Positions 17,578-27,480 of a DNA stretch of 64,000 bases are shown here, piece after piece. The stretch comes from Rhynchopus euleeides. Taxonomy: Eukaryota; Euglenozoa; Diplonemea; Diplonemida; Diplonemidae. The notes below the pieces were generated by a model. The model was not told where the DNA came from. It ran no database searches and worked only from the letters and a program-made list of their open reading frames with translations. The position numbers were made by a program, and so were the translations under genes. Each line of letters opens with the position of its first letter. Position 1 is the first letter of the stretch. Location: NCBI GenBank assembly GCA_963210315.1, contig OY723292.1, forward strand, positions 1,922,001 through 1,986,000. Direction: 5' to 3'.

Positions 17578-18822
17578 GAAGGCGACTCCGAGAATCCTTC
17601 TGGCATGCCCACACCTCCAGGGCCTCGAATTTCCTCACGCACCGGGAAATACGCCCTCCACACTGAGTCCGGGCGTTACCACTGAATCGACGCCACGTGG
17701 GGCCACAGGGCCTCCGTTTGATGCGCTGTCTACGAGGCGGGCGATGGGGCAGGTACAGTGGGGATCAGCCCAGTGGGAAGGGGGCCGCAGGAACGTGTTG
17801 TCCACCGCTCGAGCGGAGTTCAGGAGACGACAGTGCGCGCGATCGCCCTCTTTCACCCAGAAGGGCCGGCACCTCTCACACCTACCCCTGGGCACTCCAT
17901 GCAGCGTCTCCAGTGCGCCATGAAGAGGCGCGTTGGGCTTCACCCCGCAACTCGCTCGCAGCCAGCGAAGACCGGAGAGGACACAGAGAGCCACAGAGCG
18001 ATCGAGATCACGCCGGAAAGCACCGGGTGTTGGCCGGGCTCCCGAAGGGCGAGAGTTTAAGACGGCCGGACAGTAGACTGCTGCGGAGGAGCTGGGAGGC
18101 GAGTTTCAGACTGTGATTTCTCGATCCGCCGAGCCCTGTCCCCAGGCGAGAGCTGCCGGGTCATGGTGGCTGAATATGCACGAGCGTCGCGGTGGTGGTG
18201 CTGGGAGCGCACCAGAGGACTGTCACGCTGAGGGGCTGGGCATGGCCACTGACTACCTGGATACGGCCGTCTCAGTGCATCGCCCGGGGTGCAAAACGAC
18301 ATCGAGGATGTCAGGAAGAAGGGTCATGTGGGCACACACCAATATGTCGGAGACGTGAAGAAGCCTCGAGGGGAAGGGTTCCCCAGGGGATGGAGGATCC
18401 TGAAGAGGTACAGGGTGAGGATTCAAATACCCGGAGTGGGAAACGCACCAGACGTCGGGGGTCAGCCAAGAGCGGGTGGTTGCAGCACAGGCGGGGCTGT
18501 GTGCAACCTTTACTCCCTTAGTTTCGCCGGGTTGAGACGCATCAACTCTCTCGCCGGGTGCGGCAACTGGAGAGACAGGCATGTTGTCGATAGGGCACAC
18601 CAAGGATCACGAGGCTGACCACACGACGGCGGCACACGGCCGAGGCAGGCGGATCCCCTCAGCGAGTGAGGTTCGATCGTTTTCCGTACAAGGTGCTCGT
18701 GACAACGTAGAAAGCGGTACATTACCATCGGAGGGATGCATACGATGGGCGACGGAGCCTGATCACTTCAATAGTAGACCGTTCGCGCGGCGTCCCTAAG
18801 TCCTTGGGTCCTAAGGGTCCTG

Positions 18823-19242
18823 GGTGGAAGCGTCCAATGCAACACTCACAGCATAGAGGCCAAGTGTTTCTCGTAGTATTTTGCACATAACACACCTGTG
18901 TGGTACGGGAAATGCTACGAGGAACGCGATGGACTCGGGACTGCTGCTGGCCTCTCTTGCTATGGTTTACTTATGTTTCGTGCTCCACCTGCTCCACCTC
19001 ATTCTGCACTTCAGATGATCCACTTCACGTGGGTTACGGGGTTTGGGACAACGATGATATGTTGTGTCCGACGACAAGGTAAGGTAAGCTCATCGAGGTA
19101 CACCAAACCGGAGTTGTCAAATCAAAAAAAAATATGGGGGGGGGGGTTTTTTCAAAGTGCAAGAAGGTGGAGCCCGTTCAACAGGTGGAAGCGTCCAATG
19201 CAACACTCACAGCATAGAGGCCAAGTGTTTCTCGTAGTATTT
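18823..19242 (+). repeat. B1-A2-B2 block of element B copy 1
   Basis: Two copies of a ~58-bp B repeat (GGTGGAAGCGTCCAATGC to CTCGTAGTATT) bracket A2. A2 starts TTGCACATAACACACC and carries a poly-G run. A2 is about 50 bp longer than A1. Confidence 0.9.
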
Positions 19243-19247
19243 TTTCC

Positions 19248-19316
19248 GCCTGGCTCAACAGAATCTGGGGCTCACTGGGGTGCCACACTGAAAAATTTCG
19301 GAAAATTTTCGAATTT
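19248..19316 (+). repeat. 69-bp direct repeat, copy 1
   Basis: The block starting GCCTGGCTCAACAGAATCTG is repeated almost exactly at 22037-22105. The two copies bracket element X. Confidence 0.8.
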
Positions 19317-19510
19317 TTTTTCAGCCATTTTTGGTTAGCCAGGCCTGGGCCCAGCTGGGCCAGGTAGGCCGAAATTTCGACATGTCGAAAAAAAAAATTT
19401 TTGGCCAAAGGGGGCCCTCGCTACCAGTCACGGGTCGTCACGGCTCGTCAGTGAGTCAGGGGGCTTTTTTGGCTGGCCTGGGGAGAAGGGTGAATTTTCA
19501 GGTTTTTGGC

Positions 19511-19655
19511 TGACTACGAGTCACTACGAGTCACTTGACTGGTAGCGAGGCCGGTCTGGAACTCCGGGTGGGGACTTGGCACAATATGAGAAAATTCCAC
19601 CCAGAGGTCCAGACCGGCCTCGCTACCAGTCACGTGACTCGTAGTGACTCGTAGT
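19511..19655. repeat. Foldback with ~45-bp arms
   Basis: The left arm (19511-19560), containing CTGGTAGCGAGGCCGGTC, is the near-perfect inverted complement of 19599-19650. About 40 bp separate them. The arms contain repeated AGTGACTCGT units and the terminal motif of element X, so this may be a collapsed pair of element ends. Confidence 0.8.
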
Positions 19656-19721
19656 GACTCACAGTGGTCCCCACCTCCTGTAGGGGCACTCCCCGATTCC
19701 CCCCAGCAAATTAGTGCACTT

Positions 19722-20716
19722 GGTTGATTCCCCCCGATTCCCCCCGATTCCCCCCAGTACATTGTCGTACTTGGACGATTCCCCCCGATTCCCCCCAGTA
19801 CATTGTCATACTTGGACGATTCCCCCCGATTTCCCCCAGTACATTGTCGTACTGGGACGATTCCCCCCGATTCCCCCCAGTACACTGTCGTACTTGGACG
19901 ATTCCCCCCGATTCCCCCCAGTACACTGTCGTACTTGGACGATTCCCCCCGATTCCCCCCAGTACATTGTCATACTTGGACGATTCCCCCCAGTACACTG
20001 TCGTACTTGGAAGATTCCCCCCGATTCCCCCCAGTACATTGTCATACTTGGACGATTCCCCCCGATTCCCCCCAGTACATTGTCGTACTGGGACGATTCC
20101 CCCCGATTCCCCCCAGTACACTGTCGTACTTGGAAGATTCCCCCCGATTCCCCCCAGTACATTGTCATACTTGGACGATTCCCCCCGATTCCCCCCAGTA
20201 CACTGTCGTACTTGGACGATTCCCCCCGATTCCCCCCAGTACATTGTCGTACTGGGACGATTCCCCCCGATTCCCCCCAGTACACTGTCGTACTTGGACG
20301 ATTCCCCCCGATTCCCCCCAGTACACTGTCGTACTTGGACGATTCCCCCCGATTCCCCCCAGTACACTGTCGCACTTGGACGATTCCCCCCGATTCCCCC
20401 CAGTACACTGTCGTACATGGACGATTCCCCCCGATTCCCCCCAGTACGAAGTCATACTTGGACGATTCCCCCCGATTCCCCCCAGTACATTGTCATACTT
20501 GGACGATTCCCCCCAGTACACTGTCGTACTTGGAAGATTCCCCCCGATTCCCCCCAGTACATTGTCATACTTGGACGATTCCCCCCGATTCCCCCCAGTA
20601 CACTGTCGTACTTGGACGATTCCCCCCGATTCCCCCCAGTACATTGTCGTGCTGGGACGATTCCCCCCGATTCCCCCCAGTACACTGTCGTACTTGGACG
20701 ATTCCCCCCGATTCCA
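19722..20716 (+). repeat. 41-bp minisatellite, about 24 units
   Basis: The unit is GATTCCCCCC twice, then AGTACACTGTCGTACTTGGAC with minor variants (ACATTG, ACTGGG); some units lack one GATTCCCCCC. Because 41 is not a multiple of three and lacks stops, all three forward frames stay open for about 350 codons. I do not call these genes. Confidence 0.95.
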
Positions 20717-20719
20717 CCA

Positions 20720-21999
20720 AGCAGCAACAAAAACCTCGCGCGCGCTCCTCCCTATTCTAAGTCTCCCTGACCGTGGCGAAGCCACTCGACTAAAGTCGTT
20801 CGTAGGGGGAATCCACCAAGTACACCAATGTCCCGGGGGGGATTGACAGGACATCCCCTGCCGGTCGGTTGTCCTGGTAAGCGTGGGCCATAGCAACCCG
20901 GAACCACAGTGCGTCGTGGGACGTTGGGGGTCCTCGCGCCGAGTCACTGTGAGTCACGAGTCGTCAGTTTTCAGCCAAACATGGCTGACTTCTCACTTTT
21001 TCTCACTCGGCGAGGGCCCCCGTTGTGGGCCTCCCTGTTGAGGCGGCGCAGCTTCTCCCGTAGACGACGGATACCATCCTGCTTCGCGGCCTGCTGTACT
21101 CGCGTCGTAGCCGTCCCCCGTGCCTCCTTCCTGCCTCCGTGAGCGCGGGGTGGGCCTACCACGCCGCTCAGCTCGCTTCTGACCAGGCGCACCATCGCCT
21201 CGGGGATCAGCCCCTCCGACGTCGTCCCTTAATACACTTCGCCTCCCCGTGCAGCGGGAACCGTCTCCTGCACCGATGTCCCACATTGGCCTTGGTGTCC
21301 GCACCCCCGCCATCGCCTTCACCAGCTTCTCCATGAAGCCGACCGCGAGGGGGGTGAAGGTAGCGCGTCGATGACCTCCGGGCCGTCCTCCAGCGCCCCT
21401 CTACGGGCGGATTTGGAGGGTGGCCCGGAGTCGGCGGTGTTGGACATCGGTGCGGGTGGATCGGCTCTGTACTCCGAGTCGCGGACCCACTCTAGACGAA
21501 GAGGGTGTCGCGGCCGTGTGGGGAACCAAAAACCTGGTGAAGGTTAGTGCCGAACGCCATGACAGCCTCGCCCGCCTGGAACACGTTGCGCCGTGACTGA
21601 TTGCCTTGACCCACCCACCAAGGGGCCCCTGCACGTGCCTCCGGTACTGCGCCCCTGCTGGCCTCCTGTGTCCGACCGCCACGAGCTGCACTTGTGGTGT
21701 CGGCCAGCCGTACCACTGGCTCTTCGGACCACACACCTGCATGCGTGGGACCAGGGGGTTTCCTCCCCAGCCCCACTACGGGACGTCCGAGTCTCGTCGT
21801 TCGCAGTAGCACGTGGGATTTTCTCTGAAATTTGCACCAAATCGCCATGTTGTGAGTCAACCCTTCGATCTGAGCCACACCGAGATCGTCTTTTTCGAGA
21901 ATCGGGGTCCAAATACGCTCCCCAGGCTAGGGACCCCCCAACTCCCCCACTCTTTTTTTGGGCGTTTTTCCGCTCATTTTTTCTCACTTTTTCTCACTC
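20720..21999 (-). other. Interior of element X; possible minus-strand ORF remnants
   Basis: Minus-strand frames include RRLREKLRRLNREAHN (20971-21195) and RRNVFQAGEAVMAFGTNLHQ (within 21492-21878). They look protein-like but are short and in different frames. No family is recognised; they could be decayed element-encoded proteins. Confidence 0.3.
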
Positions 22000-22885
22000 G
22001 GTAGCGAGGGCCCCCAAAAAAAATTTTTTTTTTCGCCTGGCTCAACAGAATCTGGGGCTCACTGGGGTGCCACACTGAAAAATTTCGGAAAATTTTCGAA
22101 TTTTATAAAAATATGTTGGACCTGTACAGGACCTGCAGCTAAGATCCGGGCTGGTGCGGCAAGGTATTTGAGCGACCCCTTACGATATGATGCAATCCAG
22201 AGAAGTCCCAGCAAAACGTGGATTCGACCAGGCCCTCAATATGCACGAGTTGCGCCTGCTTCTTGTCATCTTGCCTGGCTACTGGTCCCTCTGATAAATC
22301 ATCAGCTTGGTTCGAGTCGGGACAAGTCATGATGCATGCTTCAAAGAACTTAGCCTCGTGGACGGCCTGTTGTGTGACGACACGCTCTGCCTCCGTGGAA
22401 GCGGACGAGGCCATGAAGTGCATTGAAGAGGGAGGGAGAGGAGGCAACACACGGAGGACACAGGCACAGACAGGGGGGTGTGTGTCCCTCATAGATCTTG
22501 GTTGAACGAACAGGTGTTGGAATCAGGGCCTGGGCTCATTATCTCGACCTTTGTTTGTGTAATCATCGGGGCACGCCACGCCAACACAGCCCCCCACCGC
22601 CATGCCGCAAAGCCTGCCTCATAGATCTTGGTTGTACTGAACGTGGGTGTTCCCCAGCCGTTCCCACTCCCAGTGTTCCCAGGGCCGCCCCTGTGAGGGG
22701 TGGGCCAGGAGGGGCTGCAGAGGCTGGCCTTCAGAATAACGCAGGGGGGTCACCTAACACCTGACATTCCCCCCGCGCACCTTCCCTTGGACTGCCAGAC
22801 GGAAGATCACCAGAACCCTGCAGTTGATTCACTGCGACACCCCACGAACCATCCCTGTACCAAGGAAATTCCCACGGAAAATCCC

Positions 22886-23030
22886 CGGTAATACGAAAAC
22901 GGGTATTACCGGACCCGGTAATACCCCCGATTTTACCCGGTAATACCCGTTTTTGACCCGGTAATACCCGGTAATGGAGGCCGATTACCGGGTTTCCGGT
23001 AATACCCGGTAATACCGGTTACCCGTTAAC
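22886..23030. repeat. CGGTAATACC repeat cluster with hairpins
   Basis: About nine copies of CCGGTAATACCC or its complement occur in 145 bp. The pair 22901-22912 and 22915-22926 forms a 12-bp stem with a 2-nt loop. It looks like an array of protein-binding sites or the subterminal region of a transposon. Confidence 0.7.
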
Positions 23031-23585
23031 GGGGCAGATTCATGGTTGGAAAAAACCTTCCTAATCCGGCGATTTATAGGGGGACCCTTTTCGAATTTTT
23101 TTTTGGGGAAGGGGTAAATTGAACGTTTTTGGCCATTTGAAGCCACTGCGAGCATTCCCGGGCCTCGGAAATCAGATTTTTGCCCCTGAAATGCGGTACC
23201 GGTCCGGACGAAAATCCGAAAAATTCGCGCCAAAAAATGACCCCCAAAGCTGCGGTCTGGGTCCAAAGGATTTGTGCCAAGGGCCGTTATGGACACCCCG
23301 TAAACCCTTCTGGGACCAAAAAGTGCACGAAAGGGGTTAAAACGGCCTAATTCGTTGATTTGTTGCATTTCCCAGCCAAAAATCGATTTTTTGGCTTGGC
23401 GAGTAGTTGGCGAAAATCGCGAAAAATCCCAAAAATATCGATTTTTCACAGAGGCCCAAAAACGTGTTCCTGGGTGGAAAATGGGACCAAAAACCGGGTT
23501 CTGGCCATTTCTGGGTGGTTTTTCGGGGTTTCCAGACAATGTTCGCCATTTTTCTGCCCGAAACCCCAGCCTGCTTGCATACACG

Positions 23586-23745
23586 TTAAGTCGAATAAAT
23601 TAGACATAAGCAGAAGAGCAACATCATCATGTTCGTGAGAATGTCACCCCCCAAGCGGAGGCCGAGGGTGACATTCTCTCGGGGTACCCTAGGTAAGTCT
23701 AATAAACTAGACATAACCAGAAGACCAACATCATCATGTTCGTGC
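23586..23745 (+). repeat. Two ~52-bp direct repeats flanking a hairpin
   Basis: Copies at 23586-23637 and 23694-23745 share AATAAATTAGACATAA and CAACATCATCATGTTCGTG. Between them GAGAATGTCACC and GGTGACATTCTC form a 12-bp stem over an ~18-nt loop. Its function is unknown. Confidence 0.75.
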
Positions 23746-25199
23746 TAGCACTTTGTGCGCCAAAAAACAGGTTACGCTCTTCATTTGGCTGCGTTCAACG
23801 AAAAAAAGACACTTCTTTCTGGAGTTTAGCTAGCACGATTCAGTTGGTCAAATCATTTGTCTGGTTTCTTCTGCCCCCCACCCCCGTGCAAGGTCATGTG
23901 CCCCATCCCATCGCTTGTTGTCTTGATTGCAGGGCTCCGCACTTTTTTGCTGTGCATGCTTGCGCTTCTCGCCTCCACACACCACCCTGGGGGGAGGGAC
24001 AGAGGGCGGAGGGGGCTACACACTTACACAACCGATTCGGTCAAACAATGCCACGTCATCCCCATTGGGGTCCTGGACCGCGGCGTCTCTCCCAGCGAAT
24101 TGGTGTCGTCATCAGGCAGGCTAAGTAGTTGTCTACACAGGACATTGGTTTTAAGGGGGTCTGAGTTCTGCGGAACTGGCTTCAAGGGACGCCCCCTCGT
24201 AATGACTGGGTGGATGGAGCCAAGTAATACCAGGTGGTCGGACACCGGAACTCTCGGCATTTATTAGTCGCGGGAACTGTGTCCGTGTGGTCGGGTGTGA
24301 CCCCTTCCGATTCCACTGATTCCACTCTTGAACATGTAGTGTTGAAAGATACTTGGTGTTCTGATGTTTTACAGGGTACTTGACAAAGGAAAGAGGGTGG
24401 TCAGTCTTGTGATCCACCCTGAATCCTTCCTGTGAGCAGCAGATCCACAACACCTCGACTTCTTTCAGCGGCTGTATTGATATTGCCTGACACAGCAAAC
24501 ATGATTCAATTGGAGGAACAAGCCTCGTACACCAGCGGCCCAAAAGGTGGATTCCATGTATGGTTTTAGGATTTCCCTTACTACTGATGGTGTAGAGACT
24601 ACAAAGCCTGACCTGATGACGCCGCCATGAACCTGGGAGACACGCCGCGTGAGAAGGGACCTCGGTGCGGGGTGGCGTGAAGATCCTGCCTGAGTGCCCT
24701 CGTCGGGACCCGCGGTAAACCGTGGCGTTCCCCCCGAGGCAAGTCCAGGACGAAGGTTGCAGATAACCGCTGCACCTCTTCGTCCGAAAGGAGCTCACAG
24801 GATAGGGGAACTGCCCACACCCCACTCACGACAGTGTATCCGAAAGGTGCACTGCGCGTGTGGTGGCGGTGTCGGGTCCAGACCCACCTCGTTCCCCCAT
24901 GCCCGTCAGTTGTTGCCCCTCCAGGGGTGGCTGCTGTCTGGCATGGGGGGCGCCCTCCCTGCCTTGCAAGGAAAAATGTAGAACGGCATGCTGCCCGTTT
25001 CTTCATTTTTTCACCTTGCCTGGCAGGGGGGGGCCCACCCTCACGGGGGGAAAAAGAGGAACGGCATGCTGCCCGTTCACTCTTTTTTCCTCCCGTCGTG
25101 GGTGGGCCCACTTCCGGCCATAAAATTGGCCGGAAATTTTTTTCAGCAAAAAATCCATTTTTTGCTGAAAATAGAAAAAATATTTTAAAATATTTTTTT

Positions 25200-25308
25200 G
25201 GGGGCCTTCGCTACCAAGTGTGACTGAGTGAGAAAAAGTGAGCTCCAGCCCACTTCCCCTCACTGACTGACGAGCTGTGACGAGCAGTGACTGGTAGCGA
25301 GGGCCCCC
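25200..25308 (-). mobile_element. MITE Y, 109-bp deletion derivative of element X
   Basis: The ends GGGGGCCTTCGCTACC and GGTAGCGAGGGCCCCC are inverted. The left subterminal GAGTGAGAAAAAGTGAG matches the right end of element X, and the right subterminal (GACGAGCAGTGACT) matches its left end. The orientation is therefore reversed relative to X. Confidence 0.8.
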
Positions 25309-25499
25309 TTTGGCAAAAATATTTTTTCAGCACACTTCGATGTGGGCGGAAAGTGTCGCGTGCTTGTTCGTGCCCTTGTGCTCCTCACTCACGACACCAT
25401 CATCAGCAGGAGTGTGAGTGTGGAAGCGTCAACGCAAACATATCGAGAATCATCAACACGTAGAAGTGAAAGCTACGACTGACCGAAGAGGAGCGGCAT

Positions 25500-25812
25500 C
25501 AGGGAGACAAAACAAGGGGTATCAAGGAGACCAAGAGGCAGGACCTTCCTACCGGGGAGACTGTACTCTGTGTACGAACGAGGTATCAAGGGGACGAAGA
25601 GGGCACAACCTTCCTACCGGGGAGACTGTCCGCAAAGGATACCAAGAGGCAGGACCTTCCTACCGGGGAGACTGTACTCTGTGTACGAACGAGGTATCAA
25701 CGAACGAGGTATCAAGGGGACGAAGAGGGCACAACCTTCCTACCGGGGAGACTGTCCGCAAAGGAGACCAAGAGGCAGGACCTTCCTACCGGGGAGACTG
25801 CTCTACAGGGTG
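25500..25812 (+). repeat. Tandem repeats in element C
   Basis: Units contain CCTTCCTACCGGGGAGACTG (five copies) within a larger ~110-bp period that alternates GAGGCAGGA and GAGGGCACAA versions. The position corresponds to the leader array of element 1. Confidence 0.88.
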
Positions 25813-26007
25813 TTCCTCCGGCAACGCGTCGGGGCTGGCCAGCCAGGAGCACGCCGGACATATCCAGTGGGGCTCCCCCGCCGTCTGCATAAACAGCTCG
25901 GCGGTGCCGGCCGTCGTGTGCTTTTTCATGCACGACTTTGTCGTGCGGCACCCACATCGGTAGCACGTGATGGTCGCGCTGTGAGAGACCCCGCACGACG
26001 GGAAGAT

Positions 26008-26066
26008 GCAGGCCTGATGACTGGGAAGACGACGCGCAGCGTCGTCTTCCCAGTCATCAGGCCTGC
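26008..26066. repeat. Perfect 28-bp hairpin before the B core
   Basis: The arms 26008-26035 and 26039-26066 (GCAGGCCTGATGACTGGGAA and onward) are exact complements around a 3-nt GCA loop. The second arm runs into the core site GCGTCAACGCA. Confidence 0.95.
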
Positions 26067-26135
26067 GTCAACGCAAAAAAGAAACCAAAGCAAAAAGTGC
26101 CGAACAAAGCGCAGTGACACTTTTGAAAATATTTT

Positions 26136-27340
26136 TTGAAAGTTGCAAACATAAAAAAATATTCTGGAATATTCTGGCCCAAAACATATGTTTGGGGCAC
26201 TATGCCTAGGGTGATGGGTGTGGTGAGGCAGGAGCAACACAGCAGCAATACACAATCTGAGACAAGAGGAGGAGGCGGAGGAGGTGGGGTGGGGTGTCAT
26301 CCTGCGGAATTCTCCAGTCGGAAGCGTACGGCGAGAGAACACACAGTTCTCTTGAGAGGAGAAGGTGACATCATGGAGCAGGTACAGCCAACACTGATTC
26401 AGGTTGTTGAGTTTGTCACTATTCAGTCATCTTGTCCTCCCTGATTTGATCGGGGGCATTGTTCCAAGGGCAAGGGGAACCGTAAAAAAAATAGCACGGG
26501 GAAGACAGGGATAAAGATCACGCCACACGTTAGTATCACTCGACTCACCCTCAGTGAAGAGGGGCTCTGCTCCGAAACGGGCAGGGTTGCGGTTAATCTG
26601 TGGTGGAGAGATTAAAAAAGGTTGTGGTGTGGGTGCATCCACCTGCACTCCACGCCCCAACGTGGTGGATGCGGTCGGCAAACAAGTCTTCACACGCCCA
26701 CCTTCATTAGCCAGGACATTGTGTATTTCGTCACCAAATCCCAGGGTTGGATGTGTTTCGAAAGTAGCCCCACCTGGTGTTGTGCGACCCTGACATGAAG
26801 GTGGTGTGATGGATAGTGTGGAACCGTTCAAGAAGGACAAGACATATCCCTCTCTCGCTATCTCTGGATCCCAAACCCCTTCAGAAGGCCTTCGTCCACA
26901 TCTTCCCCCTTGTTCTCTTCCGACACAACCTCAAGCATAGTTGGAGCCGTGTTCACAACGCGGAAACTTCTCCTATGGACGCACACACACGTGTTCTCGC
27001 GATCGACGAATATCCGCTGGTTCTTCTCTCATCATACTGATTTGCAGAGGCTCCGCAATGTTTGTTCGGGGTGCACATTGGAGAAGCGGCAAATAGAGAA
27101 GAAGGAATCACGTTCTGCTACTCCGGTTACTCCGAGGTTCAGGATGACCCAGTGCAGCTGAGTGTTTGCAGGCAGCTTCTATGCTCACCTCACCCTGTGC
27201 CACATCCATACGTCTGCTTGCCTGTCACCCTCAGAGCTTGTCTTGAAGCGAGACGGCAATACAAGTCGTCGTATGTCGGGGATGTGCAGAGGAGGCGAAG
27301 ATATCCCGACAAGAAGAGAAGGCTATTCGTCAGAAGGACA
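26136..27340. other. No confident gene; upstream of WD40 gene
   Basis: A palindrome-rich end (CCAAAACATATGTTTGG) lies near 26190. A minus-strand frame at 26427-26840 is open and not low-complexity, but I do not recognise it. The rest shows nothing I can support. Confidence 0.3.
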
Positions 27341-27369
27341 GGCTTTATGCAGACCCCACCCGTACCTTC

Positions 27370-27480
27370 TCTACCTGAGCAACCCTCCCTTCCCGCCTGT
27401 CTTGTGCTGCCCTGTGTTGCTTGTCTGCGTGCCAGTGCATATCACACACAACACGCAGACATACAGCAGGTGGACAAACA
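27370..27480 (+). promoter_or_regulatory. Conserved 5' leader of the WD40 family
   Basis: GAGCAACCCTCCCTTCCCGC, then CTGTCTTGTGCTGCCCTGTG and CAGCAGGTGGACAAACA, directly precede the ATG. The same blocks occur before the genes at 30645 (29379-29457, then after an insertion) and 45396 (45306-45395), and partly before 619. It is likely a shared 5' UTR or core promoter carried along by gene duplication. Confidence 0.65.

Larger units (their letters stand above)
14377..19242 (+). mobile_element. Element B copy 1: non-autonomous YR-type element
   Basis: The layout is A1 (14377-14628), array 1, unique part, array 2, unique part, B1 (18823-18880), A2 (18881-19183), B2 (19184-19242): the same split direct repeats as the YR elements. 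The core is GGAAGCGTCCAATGCA. No recombinase or RT motif is found in any frame. Copies at 34718-39562 and 51663-56940 are almost identical, so it has moved recently, presumably using enzymes of a related element. The 16-bp palindrome TTTCGACATGTCGAAA sits on both sides (14353 and 19375). Confidence 0.88.
19405..22016 (+). mobile_element. Element X: GGGGGCCCTCGCTACC-ended DNA element
   Basis: The left end CCAAAGGGGGCCCTCGCTACC (19405-19425) and right end GGTAGCGAGGGCCCCC (22000-22015) are inverted. The subterminal regions differ: the left has AGTCAC/CGTCAC repeats and the right has CTCACTTTTTCTCAC. The 109-bp element at 25200-25308 has the same two end types in the opposite order, so it is an inverted deletion derivative. 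Another right-type end at about 20990-21024 suggests a composite. No transposase is recognised. Confidence 0.6.
22017..25199. other. Gene-poor stretch between element X and MITE Y
   Basis: No gene is supported with confidence. A minus-strand frame within 22139-22492 (MASSASTEAERVVTQQAVHE onward) has a plausible composition and may be an exon. Minus-strand frames at 24151-24825 and 24599-25111 are open but unrecognised. The stretch also has a CGGTAATACC cluster, a repeat-hairpin-repeat at 23586-23745, and two copies of GAACGGCATGCTGCCCGTT at about 24982 and 25058. Confidence 0.35.
25325..26135 (+). mobile_element. Element C: short YR-related element
   Basis: An A-like repeat (CAGCACACTTCGATGTGGGC, 25327 on) ends at the core GGAAGCGTCAACGCA (25422-25436). 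The interior is a tandem array plus a long hairpin. A second core, GCGTCAACGCA, at 26065 starts a B-like repeat ending near 26135. No A2-B2 follows, so this is truncated or internally recombined. The ends are closest to element 1. Confidence 0.7.

Noticed and set aside
16848-18116. 272-aa and neighbouring frames in element B
   Set aside because: Open on both strands, arginine/proline/serine-rich and without a domain. Identity among copies reflects recent copying, not selection.
19714-20770. Three overlapping forward frames of ~348 codons
   Set aside because: They are the same repeated peptide in three phases of a 41-bp minisatellite; no evidence of a gene.
22305-22330. GGTTCGAGTC as a tRNA T-arm
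   Set aside because: Flanking bases do not pair into a T stem and no acceptor or anticodon arm fits.
22985-23584. 199-aa minus-strand frame
   Set aside because: Composition follows simple A/T-run sequence, two other frames are equally open, and no motif is visible. Left as unsupported.
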